A DNA stretch of 64,000 nucleotides from Stutzerimonas stutzeri (GTDB lineage: Bacteria > Pseudomonadota > Gammaproteobacteria > Pseudomonadales > Pseudomonadaceae): assembly GCF_002890895.1 (NCBI RefSeq), contig NZ_POUL01000001.1, positions 372,001-436,000 on the forward strand, read 5' to 3'. Below, one piece after another: positions 10,114-18,878 of this stretch (the first letter of the stretch is position 1; each line of letters starts with the position of its first letter). The notes below the pieces were generated by a model, which did no database searches, was not told the origin of the DNA, and saw only the letters and a program-made list of their open reading frames with translations. Made by a program: the position numbers and the translations under genes.

Positions 10114-10779
10114 ATGATCGCACCCCGCGCTTTACTGCTCAGCCTTCTACCGGTTTTTGCCGGTTGCCAGTCACTGCAATGGAGCGAAGAGGCTCCGCTG
10201 CGCTCGACCGAACGCCTGCAAGGTACCATTACTCAGGAGCACGGCGGGTTGCAATTCAGCAGCTGCCAGGGGCGACGCAGCCTCGCCTTGGTCGACAGCG
10301 GCGCGACAGGTTTACCCGATGACGTGCAAGCACTGAAGGCCGGAAGCAACCAGCCTTTGTTTGCCGACTTGCGTGGCAGTCTGACCAATCAAGATGGCAA
10401 CAGTGACCAGCTTCAGCTGACTCAGGTCTATCGCCTGCAAGCAGAGGGACCCGGCTGCAGCGACGCGGCATTCAACCAGTTGCTCCTGCGCGCGACGGGG
10501 CATGAGCCAGGCTGGAGCGTAAAGATCACCGACGGCGGCTTGCTCCTGGAGCGTCCCGACCAACAGGCCTTGGCGCTACCCTACCTGGAAGAGCAACTGC
10601 CGGGCGGGCAGACCAACTTCAGTACCGAAGCCAACGATCAGCGCCTCGAACTGTGGGTGGCCCCGCAGCGCTGCCTGGACAGCGCAACCGGCGCAGTCAA
10701 CCATCTGACTGCCGAGCTACGCCTGGACGGCCAGACCTTACGCGGCTGCGCCTATTATGGCGGCGCCCGCCAAGACTGA
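10114..10779 (+). CDS. COG3650-type lipoprotein (221 aa)
   Basis: An outer-envelope lipoprotein: hydrophobic leader with lipobox FAGC, lipidated Cys18. The C-terminal half (GCSDAAFNQLLLRATGHEPGW and the DLTAELR-like region ending LRGCAYYGG) resembles the COG3650 family of uncharacterised membrane proteins often found as lipoproteins. Paired cysteines at the ends of this region may form disulfides. Function unknown. It lies between the purine cluster and dapC, with its own 57-base upstream gap containing a stem-loop, and it ends 49 bases before dapC. Confidence 0.8.
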   Translation: MIAPRALLLSLLPVFAGCQSLQWSEEAPLRSTERLQGTITQEHGGLQFSSCQGRRSLALVDSGATGLPDDVQALKAGSNQPLFADLRGSLTNQDGNSDQLQLTQVYRLQAEGPGCSDAAFNQLLLRATGHEPGWSVKITDGGLLLERPDQQALALPYLEEQLPGGQTNFSTEANDQRLELWVAPQRCLDSATGAVNHLTAELRLDGQTLRGCAYYGGARQD

Positions 10780-10828
10780 ATTTTTCGAGGCGCAGCCTGG
10801 CGCCTCTCGACGCTTCGAAGACCCGACC

Positions 10829-12025
10829 ATGAATGACGCCCTGACCCTGCTGCAGCCCTATCCCTTCGAAAAACTGCGCGGCCTGCTTGCCGGTGCGCAG
10901 CCTCCAGCAGACAAGCGCCCAATCGCGCTGTCGATCGGTGAGCCGAAGCACCGCTCGCCCGATTTCGTCGCTCAGACGCTGGCCGACAACCTTGACCAGC
11001 TTGCGGTGTACCCCACCACGCAGGGCATCCCGGCGTTACGCGAATCGATTGCCCGCTGGTGCGAGCGGCGCTTTGGCGTAGCCCAGGGAGCCATCGATCC
11101 GACACGGCATGTATTGCCAGTCAACGGCACCCGCGAAGCACTGTTCGCTTTTACCCAGGCCGTAGTCAATCGTGAGCAGGGTGCGCTGGTTATCAGCCCC
11201 AATCCCTTCTATCAGATCTACGAGGGTGCGGCGCTTTTGGCCGGCGCCACTCCACATTATTTGCCTTGCACCGCTGAAAATGGCTTCAACCCAGACTTCG
11301 ACGCGGTTTCGGCAGATGTTTGGCAGCGCACGCAAATCCTCTTTCTCTGCTCGCCAGGCAACCCGACCGGTGCTCTAGTCCCGCTTGAAACGCTGAAGAA
11401 GCTGATTGCCCTGGCGGACGAGTTCGACTTCGTCATCGCCGCAGACGAGTGCTATAGCGAGTTGTATTTCGACGAAGACCAGCCGCCTGCCGGGCTATTG
11501 ACCGCTTGTACAGCGCTCGGGCGCGACGACTTCAAGCGCTGCGTGGTCTTTCACAGCCTCTCCAAACGCTCGAACCTGCCAGGGCTGCGTTCAGGGTTCG
11601 TCGCAGGCGATGCCGGTATTCTCAAGGCGTTTCTGCTGTACCGCACCTACCACGGCTGCGCCATGCCGGTGCAGACGCAATTGGCCAGCGTTGCTGCCTG
11701 GAACGATGAAGCTCACGTGCAGGCCAATCGGCAGCTGTACCGGGAGAAGTTCGACGCGATGCTGGACATCCTTTCACCCGTGATGGATGTGCAGCGGCCG
11801 GACGGCGGTTTCTATCTGTGGCCCAAGACGCCAGTGGATGACCAGCGTTTCACCCGCGAGTTATATGCACGTGAGCATGTCACTGTCGTTCCGGGCTCTT
11901 ACCTGTCTCGCGAAGTCGAAGGATTCAGCCCAGGTACCGGCCGGGTCCGTATGGCGCTCGTGGCACCGCTGGAAGATTGCGTCGAGGCCGCAGAGCGGAT
12001 TCGTGCATTCATCAAGACGCTTTGA
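10829..12025 (+). CDS. dapC: Succinyldiaminopimelate transaminase DapC (398 aa)
   Basis: A class I/II PLP aminotransferase that makes N-succinyl-L,L-diaminopimelate from the keto precursor in the lysine/peptidoglycan pathway. The PLP lysine is K246 in SLSKRSNLPGLRSGF, the N-terminal opening is NDALTLLQPYPFEKL as in Pseudomonas DapC, and NPTGALVPLETL is the cofactor-binding loop. The frame is open to 10757, but that part overlaps the preceding gene; the ATG at 10829 gives the family N-terminus. dapD and dapE lie further on in the same orientation, so three of the succinylase-branch genes are clustered. Confidence 0.94.
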   Translation: MNDALTLLQPYPFEKLRGLLAGAQPPADKRPIALSIGEPKHRSPDFVAQTLADNLDQLAVYPTTQGIPALRESIARWCERRFGVAQGAIDPTRHVLPVNGTREALFAFTQAVVNREQGALVISPNPFYQIYEGAALLAGATPHYLPCTAENGFNPDFDAVSADVWQRTQILFLCSPGNPTGALVPLETLKKLIALADEFDFVIAADECYSELYFDEDQPPAGLLTACTALGRDDFKRCVVFHSLSKRSNLPGLRSGFVAGDAGILKAFLLYRTYHGCAMPVQTQLASVAAWNDEAHVQANRQLYREKFDAMLDILSPVMDVQRPDGGFYLWPKTPVDDQRFTRELYAREHVTVVPGSYLSREVEGFSPGTGRVRMALVAPLEDCVEAAERIRAFIKTL

Positions 12026-12031
12026 TGCCGG

Positions 12032-12055
12032 AACCGGACGCGATGGCGTCCGGTT
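12032..12055. terminator. Bidirectional terminator-like stem-loop
   Basis: A perfect 10-bp stem, AACCGGACGC / GCGTCCGGTT, with a GATG loop lies 6 bases after the dapC stop and 8 bases from the stop of the convergent 48-codon gene. The U-tract is absent on both strands, so it may act with Rho or as a 3' stabiliser rather than as an intrinsic terminator. Confidence 0.5.
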
Positions 12056-12063
12056 AGGCGATT

Positions 12064-12210
12064 TCAGGCAACGCCTGGCGGAATCATGTCCTTGCCATAG
12101 TCACGCAGCTTTTCAAGATTCTCCGGCTTCATATGCTCGGGAATATCAGCCTTGGTGTTTTCGTCTTGCCTGCTCTGCTCTTCAGTGCTCGGCTTTTCCG
12201 ATTCGCTCAT
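12064..12210 (-). CDS. Small hydrophilic protein (48 aa), unknown
   Basis: A 48-codon frame beginning ATG at 12210 and ending TGA at 12064-12066. It encodes a highly charged protein starting MSESEKPSTEEQSRQD and ending YGKDMIPPGVA. The ribosome-binding site is strong: GGAGG, 5 bases before the ATG. Two half-regions are visible: an acidic, probably disordered N-terminus and a helical segment (IPEHMKPENLEKLRDYGKD). It follows the 81-aa gene by 11 bases, suggesting a two-gene operon. I do not recognise the family; no membrane segment or metal motif is present. Its good Shine-Dalgarno site and position argue that it is real. Confidence 0.7.
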   Translation of the reverse strand: MSESEKPSTEEQSRQDENTKADIPEHMKPENLEKLRDYGKDMIPPGVA

Positions 12211-12221
12211 GACAACCTCCG

Positions 12222-12467
12222 TCAGATCGCATTTTCTTCCCAGATCAGCTCGCCTTCGTCGCTGACCTCCCTGACCTTGGTCAAGGCAGCTTCGGCAGCC
12301 ACGTCCGCTTCAGACGCGAGGTCGTAACGGCGACCGTTGGCGACTTTGAAAACGTGTGCATTCTCATCAGTGCCGCGACGCTTGACGGCGATCACAGCCT
12401 CGAACCCCTCGTCAGCAGGAACGGCGGACGAAATAGCTTCGTGGTTCTCGAAATGCTTGCGTGCCAT
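12222..12467 (-). CDS. Small conserved-looking protein (81 aa), unknown
   Basis: The frame is open to 12497, but the ATG at 12467 has GAGG at 9 bases upstream and gives the compact product beginning MARKHFENHEAIS. The protein is soluble and mixed acidic/basic, with a central strand-like part (FEAVIAVKRRG, AHVFKVANGRRYDL) followed by an alanine-rich helix (ASEADVAAEAALTKVREV). This alternation suggests a small alpha/beta fold. The family is not recognised. It is the first gene of a pair with the 48-aa protein and is divergent from the YffB-type reductase gene across 188 bases. Confidence 0.75.
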   Translation of the reverse strand: MARKHFENHEAISSAVPADEGFEAVIAVKRRGTDENAHVFKVANGRRYDLASEADVAAEAALTKVREVSDEGELIWEENAI

Positions 12468-12655
12468 ACAGGACCTCATCGTTACGATTGTGATCAATGG
12501 ACAACGTGAAGGGTCGAAAAGGTCGAACCTCTTTCACTCGCGTGGACGAGTGCACGCAGCAGTGAAGTTGAGCCAGCTTCACGCTGCGGACGGCAGGCTT
12601 CGTCTCGTCATGGCATAATCCGCGGCCCAGTTTGGCCGGAGAAAGCGGAGCTGCT

Positions 12656-13027
12656 ATGCCCGATAAAAGCAAAGGACGCTGTCTATACGGCATCAAGGCG
12701 TGCGACACCATGAAAAAAGCCCGTACCTGGCTCGACCAGCAGGGGCTAAGCTATGAGTTTCATGATTACAAGAGCGCCGGTATCGACCGCGCCCACCTGG
12801 AAGCCTGGTGCAACGAACATGGTTGGCAGACTTTACTCAACCGTGCTGGCACCACTTTCCGCAAGCTGAACGATGAGCAAAAAGCCGATCTTGACCAGGC
12901 AAAAGCCATCGAATTGATGCTGGCCCAGCCTTCGATGATCAAACGCCCGGTTCTCGATCTGGGCGACAAGACACTCGTTGGCTTCAAGCCAGACATTTAC
13001 GCTGCCGAGCTGGCAGCCAAGAACTGA
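12656..13027 (+). CDS. YffB/Spx-type ArsC-family reductase (123 aa)
   Basis: A thioredoxin-fold protein of the ArsC/Spx/YffB family with a CLYGIKACDTMKKA active site (Cys16; a further Cys at 9). E. coli YffB-type proteins act as glutathione-dependent thiol reductases; no substrate is established. The frame is open from 12632, but the ATG at 12656 is preceded by GCGGAG and gives the usual N-terminus. CATAAT at 12614-12619 is a plausible -10. It differs from the ArsC-like protein at 2728 and is paired with dapD, 42 bases downstream. Confidence 0.87.
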   Translation: MPDKSKGRCLYGIKACDTMKKARTWLDQQGLSYEFHDYKSAGIDRAHLEAWCNEHGWQTLLNRAGTTFRKLNDEQKADLDQAKAIELMLAQPSMIKRPVLDLGDKTLVGFKPDIYAAELAAKN

Positions 13028-13069
13028 AACCGCTCGCCAAGACGAGCGCGACTAATAAAGGATTCCACC

Positions 13070-14104
13070 ATGAGCAACTCCCTCTTCAGCCTGGCGTTTG
13101 GCGTCGGCACTCAAAACCGTCAGGGCAACTGGCTCGAAGTTTTCTATGCGCAACCCCTGCTTCGTCCAGCCGGCGAGCTGGTCGACGCGGTTGTACCGCT
13201 GCTCAATTACCAGGGCGGCAATCAGGCGATCACTATCAGCACCACACAGGCCGCACTACTGGCCGATGCAATCAAGACGATTGATCCCATTCAGCACGCG
13301 TTGCTTACCCGCCTCGCCGAAAGCCAGCGCCCGCTGGTGGTCACGCTGCTCGCCGAAGACGCCGCGCTGACCTCCACGCCGGAAGCCTACCTCAAGCTGC
13401 ATCTGATCTCGCATCGCCTGGTCAAGCCGCACGGCTTGAACCTCACTGGCATCTTCCCGCTGCTGCCCAATGTCGCCTGGACTAACCAGGGCGCGGTCGA
13501 CCTTGCCGAACTTGCCGAACGTCAGCTGGAAGCGCGTCTGAAGGGCTACCTGCTGGAAGTCGTTTCGGTCGACAAATTCCCGAAGATGACCGACTACGTA
13601 GTTCCGGCCGGCGTCCGTATCGCCGACAGCGCACGCATCCGTCTCGGTGCCTATGTGGGTGAAGGCACTACCGTGATGCACGAAGGCTTCATCAACTTCA
13701 ACGCTGGCACCGAAGGGCCGGGCATGATCGAAGGTCGCGTCTCGGCTGGCGTGTTCGTGGGCAAGGGCTCGGACCTGGGTGGCGGTTGCTCAACCATGGG
13801 CACCCTTTCCGGCGGCGGCAACATCGTCATCTCGGTCGGCGAAGGCTGCCTGATCGGCGCAAACGCAGGGATCGGTATCCCGCTGGGCGACCGCAACACC
13901 GTGGAATCCGGTCTGTACATCACAGCCGGCACCAAAGTGAACCTGCTCGATGAACAAGGCGAGCTGGTCAAGGTGGTCAAGGCGCGCGAACTGGCCGGCC
14001 AGACCGACCTGCTGTTCCGCCGTAATTCGTTGAGCGGTGCGGTCGAATGCAAGACCCATAAGTCTGCAATCGAGCTGAACGAGGCGTTGCACGCGCACAA
14101 CTAA
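13070..14104 (+). CDS. dapD: Tetrahydrodipicolinate N-succinyltransferase (344 aa)
   Basis: Transfers succinyl from succinyl-CoA to tetrahydrodipicolinate, the first step of the succinylase branch of lysine synthesis. At 344 residues it belongs to the long DapD type of Pseudomonas and actinobacteria, not the 274-residue E. coli type. The C-terminal half is a left-handed beta-helix of hexapeptide repeats (ADSARIRLGAYVGEGTTVM, VFVGKGSDLGGGCSTMGT, CLIGANAGIGIPLGD). AAAGGA precedes the ATG. A strong stem-loop lies between it and csdA. Confidence 0.95.
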   Translation: MSNSLFSLAFGVGTQNRQGNWLEVFYAQPLLRPAGELVDAVVPLLNYQGGNQAITISTTQAALLADAIKTIDPIQHALLTRLAESQRPLVVTLLAEDAALTSTPEAYLKLHLISHRLVKPHGLNLTGIFPLLPNVAWTNQGAVDLAELAERQLEARLKGYLLEVVSVDKFPKMTDYVVPAGVRIADSARIRLGAYVGEGTTVMHEGFINFNAGTEGPGMIEGRVSAGVFVGKGSDLGGGCSTMGTLSGGGNIVISVGEGCLIGANAGIGIPLGDRNTVESGLYITAGTKVNLLDEQGELVKVVKARELAGQTDLLFRRNSLSGAVECKTHKSAIELNEALHAHN

Positions 14105-14117
14105 GCGCAGCGTCAGA

Positions 14118-14151
14118 CGTAGACGGGCCGGCTGCAGCCCGCCTGTCTACG
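14118..14151 (+). other. Long stem-loop between dapD and csdA
   Basis: CGTAGAC...GTCTACG with an inner GGC...GCC and GGCTGCAGCC forms a long interrupted palindrome of about 34 bases, 13 bases after the dapD stop. No U-tract follows, so read-through into csdA is likely; it may tune expression or protect the dapD 3' end. Confidence 0.5.
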
Positions 14152-14193
14152 CAGTTCTCCATCAGGCGTCCCGTCCTGCTTTCAGGAGTATCC

Positions 14194-15399
14194 ATGCCGC
14201 TGACATCCCCCTGGCGCGCCGACTTCCCTGCCCTGGCTATCCTTGAGTCCCAGGGTCAGACCTACCTGGACAGCGCGGCCACATCGCAGAAGCCCCAGGC
14301 ATTGATCGACGCCCTGACCGGCTATTACACCTGTGGCACCGCCAACGTCCATCGCGCGCAGCACCAGCCGGCTGAGCGAGCAACCCGCGCCTTCGAAGAC
14401 TCACGGATCAAGGTGGCGCGCTGGCTCAACGCCGCCTGTCCGACCGAAATCGTCTTCACCCGCGGCGCCACAGAAGCGCTGAATCTGCTGGCTTACGGCC
14501 TGGAACACCTAATCACAGCCGGTGATGAAATCGTCGTCAGCGCCCTGGAGCACCACGCCAACTTGCTGCCTTGGCAGCAGCTGGCCCGACGCCAAGACGC
14601 GAAGCTGGTCGTATTGCCGCTCAACGCACACGGCATCATCGATATTGAAGCCGCAGCCAGCCTGATCGGCCCGCGCACCCGCCTGCTTGCCGTCAGCCAG
14701 TTATCCAATGTACTCGGGGCTTGGCAGCCGCTTGCAGAACTGCTGCCACTGGCCAAAGCGCAGGGCGCGCTCAGCGTAGTCGACGGTTCTCAGGGCGTAG
14801 TCCATGGTCGGCATGACATGCAGGCGCTGGACTGCGATTTCTATGTACTGTCCAGCCACAAGCTGTACGGTCCGGAAGGCGTCGGCGCGCTCTACGGCCG
14901 GGGCGAATCGCTGCTCAAACTCAGGCATTGGCAGTTCGGCGGCGAAATGGTCCGCGTTGCTGACTTCCAGAGTGCCGACTTTCATGCGGCACCGCTTGGA
15001 TTCGAAGCCGGCACCCCACCCATCGGCGGGGTAATTGGGCTTGGCGCCACACTCGACTATCTGTCGAAGCTGGATGCCGATTCCGTCGATCGCCATGAAC
15101 TGGCCCTGCACAACGAGCTGTTAAGAGGTTTGGCGCAACGACCAGGCGTGAGGCTGTTGGGCAACCCTCAGTTGGCGCTCGCAAGCTTTGCCGTCGACAA
15201 CATCCATCACGGTGATCTGGCCCACATCCTGACCGAACAAGGCATTGCCATACGCAGTGGCACCCACTGCGCGCAACCTCTGATGAAGTCTCTGGGGGTC
15301 GAAGGCGCGATTCGCGTATCGCTCGGACTGTACAATGATGGTGTCGATCTGCAGCGATTCTTCGATGCGCTGGATCAGGCATTGGAAATGCTGCGATGA
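14194..15399 (+). CDS. csdA: Cysteine desulfurase, CsdA/SufS type (401 aa)
   Basis: A PLP enzyme that removes sulfur from cysteine and passes it as persulfide to a SufE-type acceptor. It is a group II desulfurase: the PLP lysine is K223 in SSHKLYGPEG and the persulfide cysteine is C359 in the short SGTHCAQP loop. The ATG has AGGAG upstream. It overlaps the SufE-like gene by 4 bases (ATGA), and tcdA (csdL) follows on the opposite strand. This resembles the E. coli csdA-csdE-csdL locus, hence CsdA rather than SufS; no sufBCD genes are present here. Confidence 0.92.
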   Translation: MPLTSPWRADFPALAILESQGQTYLDSAATSQKPQALIDALTGYYTCGTANVHRAQHQPAERATRAFEDSRIKVARWLNAACPTEIVFTRGATEALNLLAYGLEHLITAGDEIVVSALEHHANLLPWQQLARRQDAKLVVLPLNAHGIIDIEAAASLIGPRTRLLAVSQLSNVLGAWQPLAELLPLAKAQGALSVVDGSQGVVHGRHDMQALDCDFYVLSSHKLYGPEGVGALYGRGESLLKLRHWQFGGEMVRVADFQSADFHAAPLGFEAGTPPIGGVIGLGATLDYLSKLDADSVDRHELALHNELLRGLAQRPGVRLLGNPQLALASFAVDNIHHGDLAHILTEQGIAIRSGTHCAQPLMKSLGVEGAIRVSLGLYNDGVDLQRFFDALDQALEMLR

Positions 15400-15827
15400 C
15401 CGAGCTGCCCGAAGCAGCCGAGGAGACGCTGCAGGCCTTTCAGCTGGCGGCAGGCTGGGAGCAACGTGCGCGGTTGTTGATGCAATGGGGTGATCGGCTT
15501 GAGCCCCTGAGCGACGCCGAGCGCAATGAGCTCAACCTGGTTGCCGGCTGTGACAGCAAACTCTGGCTGGTTGGCGATCAGCCAGGCGATAGCTGGCACT
15601 TTCGCGGCACCAGCGAGGCCCGTCTGTTGCGCGGGCTGCTTGCCGTGTTGCTGGCTCGGGTTAATGGCCTGGATGCCGATGCACTGCTGCGGCTGGACGT
15701 AGCGGACTGGTTCGGCCAACTGGGCCTCTCTCGGCAGCTCTCGCCATCCCGCGCCAATGGGATGAACGCCGTTATCGGCAGAATGCGCGAGCTGGCGACG
15801 GCTGCCGGACCCGCCTCGAAAGGCTGA
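15396..15827 (+). CDS. csdE: SufE/CsdE sulfur acceptor (143 aa)
   Basis: A small SufE-fold protein that accepts persulfide sulfur from the desulfurase and stimulates its activity. The acceptor is Cys52 in VAGCDSKLWL, the family signature. The C-terminal helices (SRQLSPSRANGMNAVIGRM) match SufE/CsdE. Start and stop overlap with csdA gives coupled translation and a 1:1 expression ratio. Whether its sulfur goes to Fe-S assembly or to tRNA modification by TcdA is not shown by sequence. Confidence 0.92.
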   Translation: MTELPEAAEETLQAFQLAAGWEQRARLLMQWGDRLEPLSDAERNELNLVAGCDSKLWLVGDQPGDSWHFRGTSEARLLRGLLAVLLARVNGLDADALLRLDVADWFGQLGLSRQLSPSRANGMNAVIGRMRELATAAGPASKG

Positions 15828-15845
15828 GGCCAAAGTGTGGCGGTT

Positions 15846-16652
15846 TCAGCTCTTCGAACGCTCCGCCGGTCTCCGAGCCCCGGCGACCAGCTTGTCCACC
15901 GCCCTCGCTGCAGCGACCAAGCCGAAACTGGCAGTCACCATCATTGACGCTCCAAACCCGCCGGCGCAGTCGAGCTTTACCCCCTCGCCGACAAAACTCT
16001 TGCTCTGGCAAACGCCGCCGTCCGGTTTGGGGTAGCGCAGTTGTTCGGTAGAGAACACACAGGGCACGCTGTAGGTCCGACCTGGCGTGCGGGAGAAGTT
16101 ATAGTCGCGCCGTAACAGCGAACGCACTTTCGCCGCCAGCGGGTCGTTGAACGTCTTGTTCAGGTCGGCGACCTGGATCTGGGTGGGATCGACCTGTCCG
16201 CCAGCCCCGCCGGTCGCGATGATCTGGATCTTGCGCCGCTTGCACCATGCGATGAGCGCGGCTTTAGCCGGTACGCTGTCGATGCAGTCGACAACGCAAT
16301 CGAGCTGCTCGGTAATGTAGTCGGCCATGGTTTCGCGGGTAACGAAATCGGCCACGGGGTGAACCACGCACGCCGGATTGATTGCCCTGATCCGGGCCGC
16401 CATCTCGTCCACCTTTGGCTTGCCCACCGCCCCTTCAAGCGCATGCACCTGCCGGTTGGTGTTGGTGATGCAGACGTCATCCAGATCGAACAGGCTGATT
16501 TCACCAACGCCGCTGCGCGCCAGCGCCTCGGCCGCCCAGGAACCGACCCCGCCGATACCGACCACCGCGACATGCGCAGCCGCCAGCCGCTGCAGCCCCT
16601 CGGAGCCGTACAGACGGGCGATGCCGCCGAACCGTTGATCGTCGATAGACAT
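15846..16652 (-). CDS. tcdA: TcdA/CsdL, ct6A37 tRNA dehydratase (268 aa)
   Basis: An E1-like enzyme (ThiF/MoeB superfamily) that ATP-dependently cyclises t6A37 in tRNA to ct6A. The nucleotide site is VGIGGVGSWAAEAL (about 31-44). Further family segments are DDVCITNTNRQ and VDCIDSVPAKAALI, and a hydrophobic C-terminal helix (VTASFGLVAAARAVDKL) is typical. An in-frame ATG at 16673 would add seven residues, but the ATG at 16652 follows GAGGT at good spacing. It converges on csdE, and the csdA-csdE-tcdA trio suggests joint sulfur/tRNA chemistry as in E. coli. Confidence 0.9.
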   Translation of the reverse strand: MSIDDQRFGGIARLYGSEGLQRLAAAHVAVVGIGGVGSWAAEALARSGVGEISLFDLDDVCITNTNRQVHALEGAVGKPKVDEMAARIRAINPACVVHPVADFVTRETMADYITEQLDCVVDCIDSVPAKAALIAWCKRRKIQIIATGGAGGQVDPTQIQVADLNKTFNDPLAAKVRSLLRRDYNFSRTPGRTYSVPCVFSTEQLRYPKPDGGVCQSKSFVGEGVKLDCAGGFGASMMVTASFGLVAAARAVDKLVAGARRPAERSKS

Positions 16653-16811
16653 GGCATACCTCAAACAAGACATTCGCGGATTATAGGCCCGAGCCCTCGC
16701 CGTCCCAACCAGGCATACCGAGGCGTTTTCAACAAGGCTGGTTCTGACCCGCTGCTGCCCTGCTTTTTAATTTAATATGGCGCCCTTTCCCCGCCTTACC
16801 CCGGAGCCGTG

Positions 16812-17960
16812 ATGACCGCCGCCGCCCTCTCCCCGACCCTCGAACTTGCCTGCGAGCTGATCAATCGGCCATCGGTCACCCCGCTGGATGAGGGCTGTCA
16901 GCAGCTGATGACCGAGCGGCTCTCCGCCTGCGGCTTTGCCATCGAGTCAATGCACATCGAGGACGTCGAAAACTTCTGGGCGATTCGCGGCAACGAAGGT
17001 CCGGTCCTGTGCTTCGCCGGCCACACCGATGTGGTCCCTACCGGCCCGATACAGGCGTGGCAGAACCCGCCGTTCGCCGCGCGAATTGATGAGCACGGCA
17101 TGCTCCATGGCCGCGGTGCAGCAGACATGAAAGGCAGCCTGGCGTCGATGATTGTGGCTGTAGAGCGCTTTACCGCTAAGCACCCGAACCACAATGGCCA
17201 GATCGCTTTCCTCATCACCAGCGACGAGGAAGGCCCTGCACACTACGGCACCAAGGCCGTCGTAGAACGTCTGCGGGAACGGGGCCAGCGACTGGATTGG
17301 TGCATTGTCGGCGAGCCATCGAGCACCACACTTGTCGGTGATGTGGTCAAGAACGGCCGCCGCGGCTCGCTCGGCGGCACGCTTACCGTTCGCGGCCAAC
17401 AGGGCCATGTGGCTTACCCGCATCTTGCTAAAAACCCGATCCATCTGGCTGCGCCGGCCCTGGCCGAGCTGGCCGCCGAACACTGGGATGACGGCAACCC
17501 GTTCTTCCCGCCGACCAGCTTCCAGATCTCCAATCTGAATTCAGGCACCGGCGCGACCAACGTCATCCCCGGAACGCTGGAGGCCGTGTTCAATTTCCGT
17601 TTTTCCACCGAATCCACGGTCGAAGGATTGCAGCAACGCACCGCGGCGATTCTCGACAAGCACGGCCTGGACTGGAACGTCGACTGGGCGCTTTCAGGCC
17701 TGCCCTTTCTGACCGAACCAGGTGATCTGCTTGATGGCGTGGCTGCAGCGATCCGCAGCGTCACCGGCCGCGAGACCAAGCCCTCTACGAGCGGCGGCAC
17801 CTCGGATGGGCGCTTCATCGCCACACTGGGCACCCAAGTGGTCGAGCTGGGGCCGGTAAACGCGACGATTCATCAGGTGGACGAGCATATCCTCGCTAGC
17901 GACCTCGATCTGCTCACCGAGATCTACTACCAGACCTTGGTCAACCTGCTCGCATGCTGA
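16812..17960 (+). CDS. dapE: Succinyl-diaminopimelate desuccinylase (382 aa)
   Basis: A M20-family zinc peptidase that removes succinate from N-succinyl-L,L-DAP. The metal ligands lie in [12 protein letters not shown] and [11 protein letters not shown], and the catalytic glutamates in [12 protein letters not shown]; the C-terminal His is in [12 protein letters not shown] at 16809 immediately precedes the ATG; GGAG lies 7 bases upstream. The sequence TAATAT in the AT-rich run before the gene (16770-16780 region) is a likely -10. The last 7 bases overlap rlmA. Confidence 0.95.
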   Translation: MTAAALSPTLELACELINRPSVTPLDEGCQQLMTERLSACGFAIESMHIEDVENFWAIRGNEGPVLCFAGHTDVVPTGPIQAWQNPPFAARIDEHGMLHGRGAADMKGSLASMIVAVERFTAKHPNHNGQIAFLITSDEEGPAHYGTKAVVERLRERGQRLDWCIVGEPSSTTLVGDVVKNGRRGSLGGTLTVRGQQGHVAYPHLAKNPIHLAAPALAELAAEHWDDGNPFFPPTSFQISNLNSGTGATNVIPGTLEAVFNFRFSTESTVEGLQQRTAAILDKHGLDWNVDWALSGLPFLTEPGDLLDGVAAAIRSVTGRETKPSTSGGTSDGRFIATLGTQVVELGPVNATIHQVDEHILASDLDLLTEIYYQTLVNLLAC

Positions 17961-18757
17961 TCTGTCCTATCTGCCACGGCGAGCTGGGTGCGGTGGAAAA
18001 TGGCGTTGCCTGCCCGGCCAATCATCGGTTTGATCGGGCCCGTCAGGGCTATCTGAACCTGCTCCCGGTGCAACACAAGAACAGCCGCGATCCCGGCGAC
18101 AACCAGGCTATGGTCGAGGCGAGGCGGCGCTTTCTCGATGGCGGCCACTACGCGCCGCTGGCGAAACGCCTGGCACAACTGGCGGCCGAGCGATCGCCGC
18201 GTCGCTGGCTCGATATTGGCTGTGGCGAAGGCTATTACACGGCGCAAATCGCTCAAGCGCTGCCCGGCGCGCAAGGCTATGCGCTGGACATTTCCCGCGA
18301 AGCCGTCAAGCGCGCCTGCAAGCGCGCGCCGCAGATCGACTGGCTGGTTGCAAGCATGGCCAGGGTGCCGCTGGCCGATGCCAGCTGCAATCTGTTGGCC
18401 AGTGTGTTCAGTCCGTTAGATTGGACCGAAGCACGCCGCCTGCTAGCGCCCGGCGGCGGCCTGCTGCGCATGGGGCCGACTCGGGAGCATTTATGGGAAC
18501 TGCGAGGGCTGCTGTACGACGAGGTCCGTGATTACGACGACCAGAAGCATCTGTCGCTTATTCCTGAGGGTATGCATCTCGCACACAGCGAGACCCTAAC
18601 CTTCGAGCTGCAATTGGATGACTCGCAGGCGCGCGCCGATCTGCTGGCGATGACTCCGCACGGCTGGCGCGCCAGTGCCGCACGCCGCGCAGCGGTCATT
18701 GAGGCGCCATTGCACGTTCGGGTTGCGATACGCTATGACTGGATTCAACGAGACTGA
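17954..18757 (+). CDS. rlmA: 23S rRNA (guanine-745-N1)-methyltransferase (267 aa)
   Basis: An SAM-dependent enzyme that methylates G745 (or G748 in the TlrB group) of 23S rRNA. The N-terminal zinc finger has ligands Cys4, Cys7, Cys20 and His24 (CPICHGEL...CPANHRF). The SAM-binding motif is [12 protein letters not shown], and [21 protein letters not shown] is the later methyltransferase signature. It starts inside the last codons of dapE (7-base overlap), so the two are co-translated. Confidence 0.92.
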   Translation: MLICPICHGELGAVENGVACPANHRFDRARQGYLNLLPVQHKNSRDPGDNQAMVEARRRFLDGGHYAPLAKRLAQLAAERSPRRWLDIGCGEGYYTAQIAQALPGAQGYALDISREAVKRACKRAPQIDWLVASMARVPLADASCNLLASVFSPLDWTEARRLLAPGGGLLRMGPTREHLWELRGLLYDEVRDYDDQKHLSLIPEGMHLAHSETLTFELQLDDSQARADLLAMTPHGWRASAARRAAVIEAPLHVRVAIRYDWIQRD

Positions 18758-18878
18758 TCAGAACCAACAAGCGAACGCTACCTCGACCTAAAGTCGACCC
18801 AGTGCGTCTGATGTGGCCTCTGAGGCCTCAACACTTTCCATCCAACCGGCTGCAACGTCAGCCAGACAAGGCCATTCC

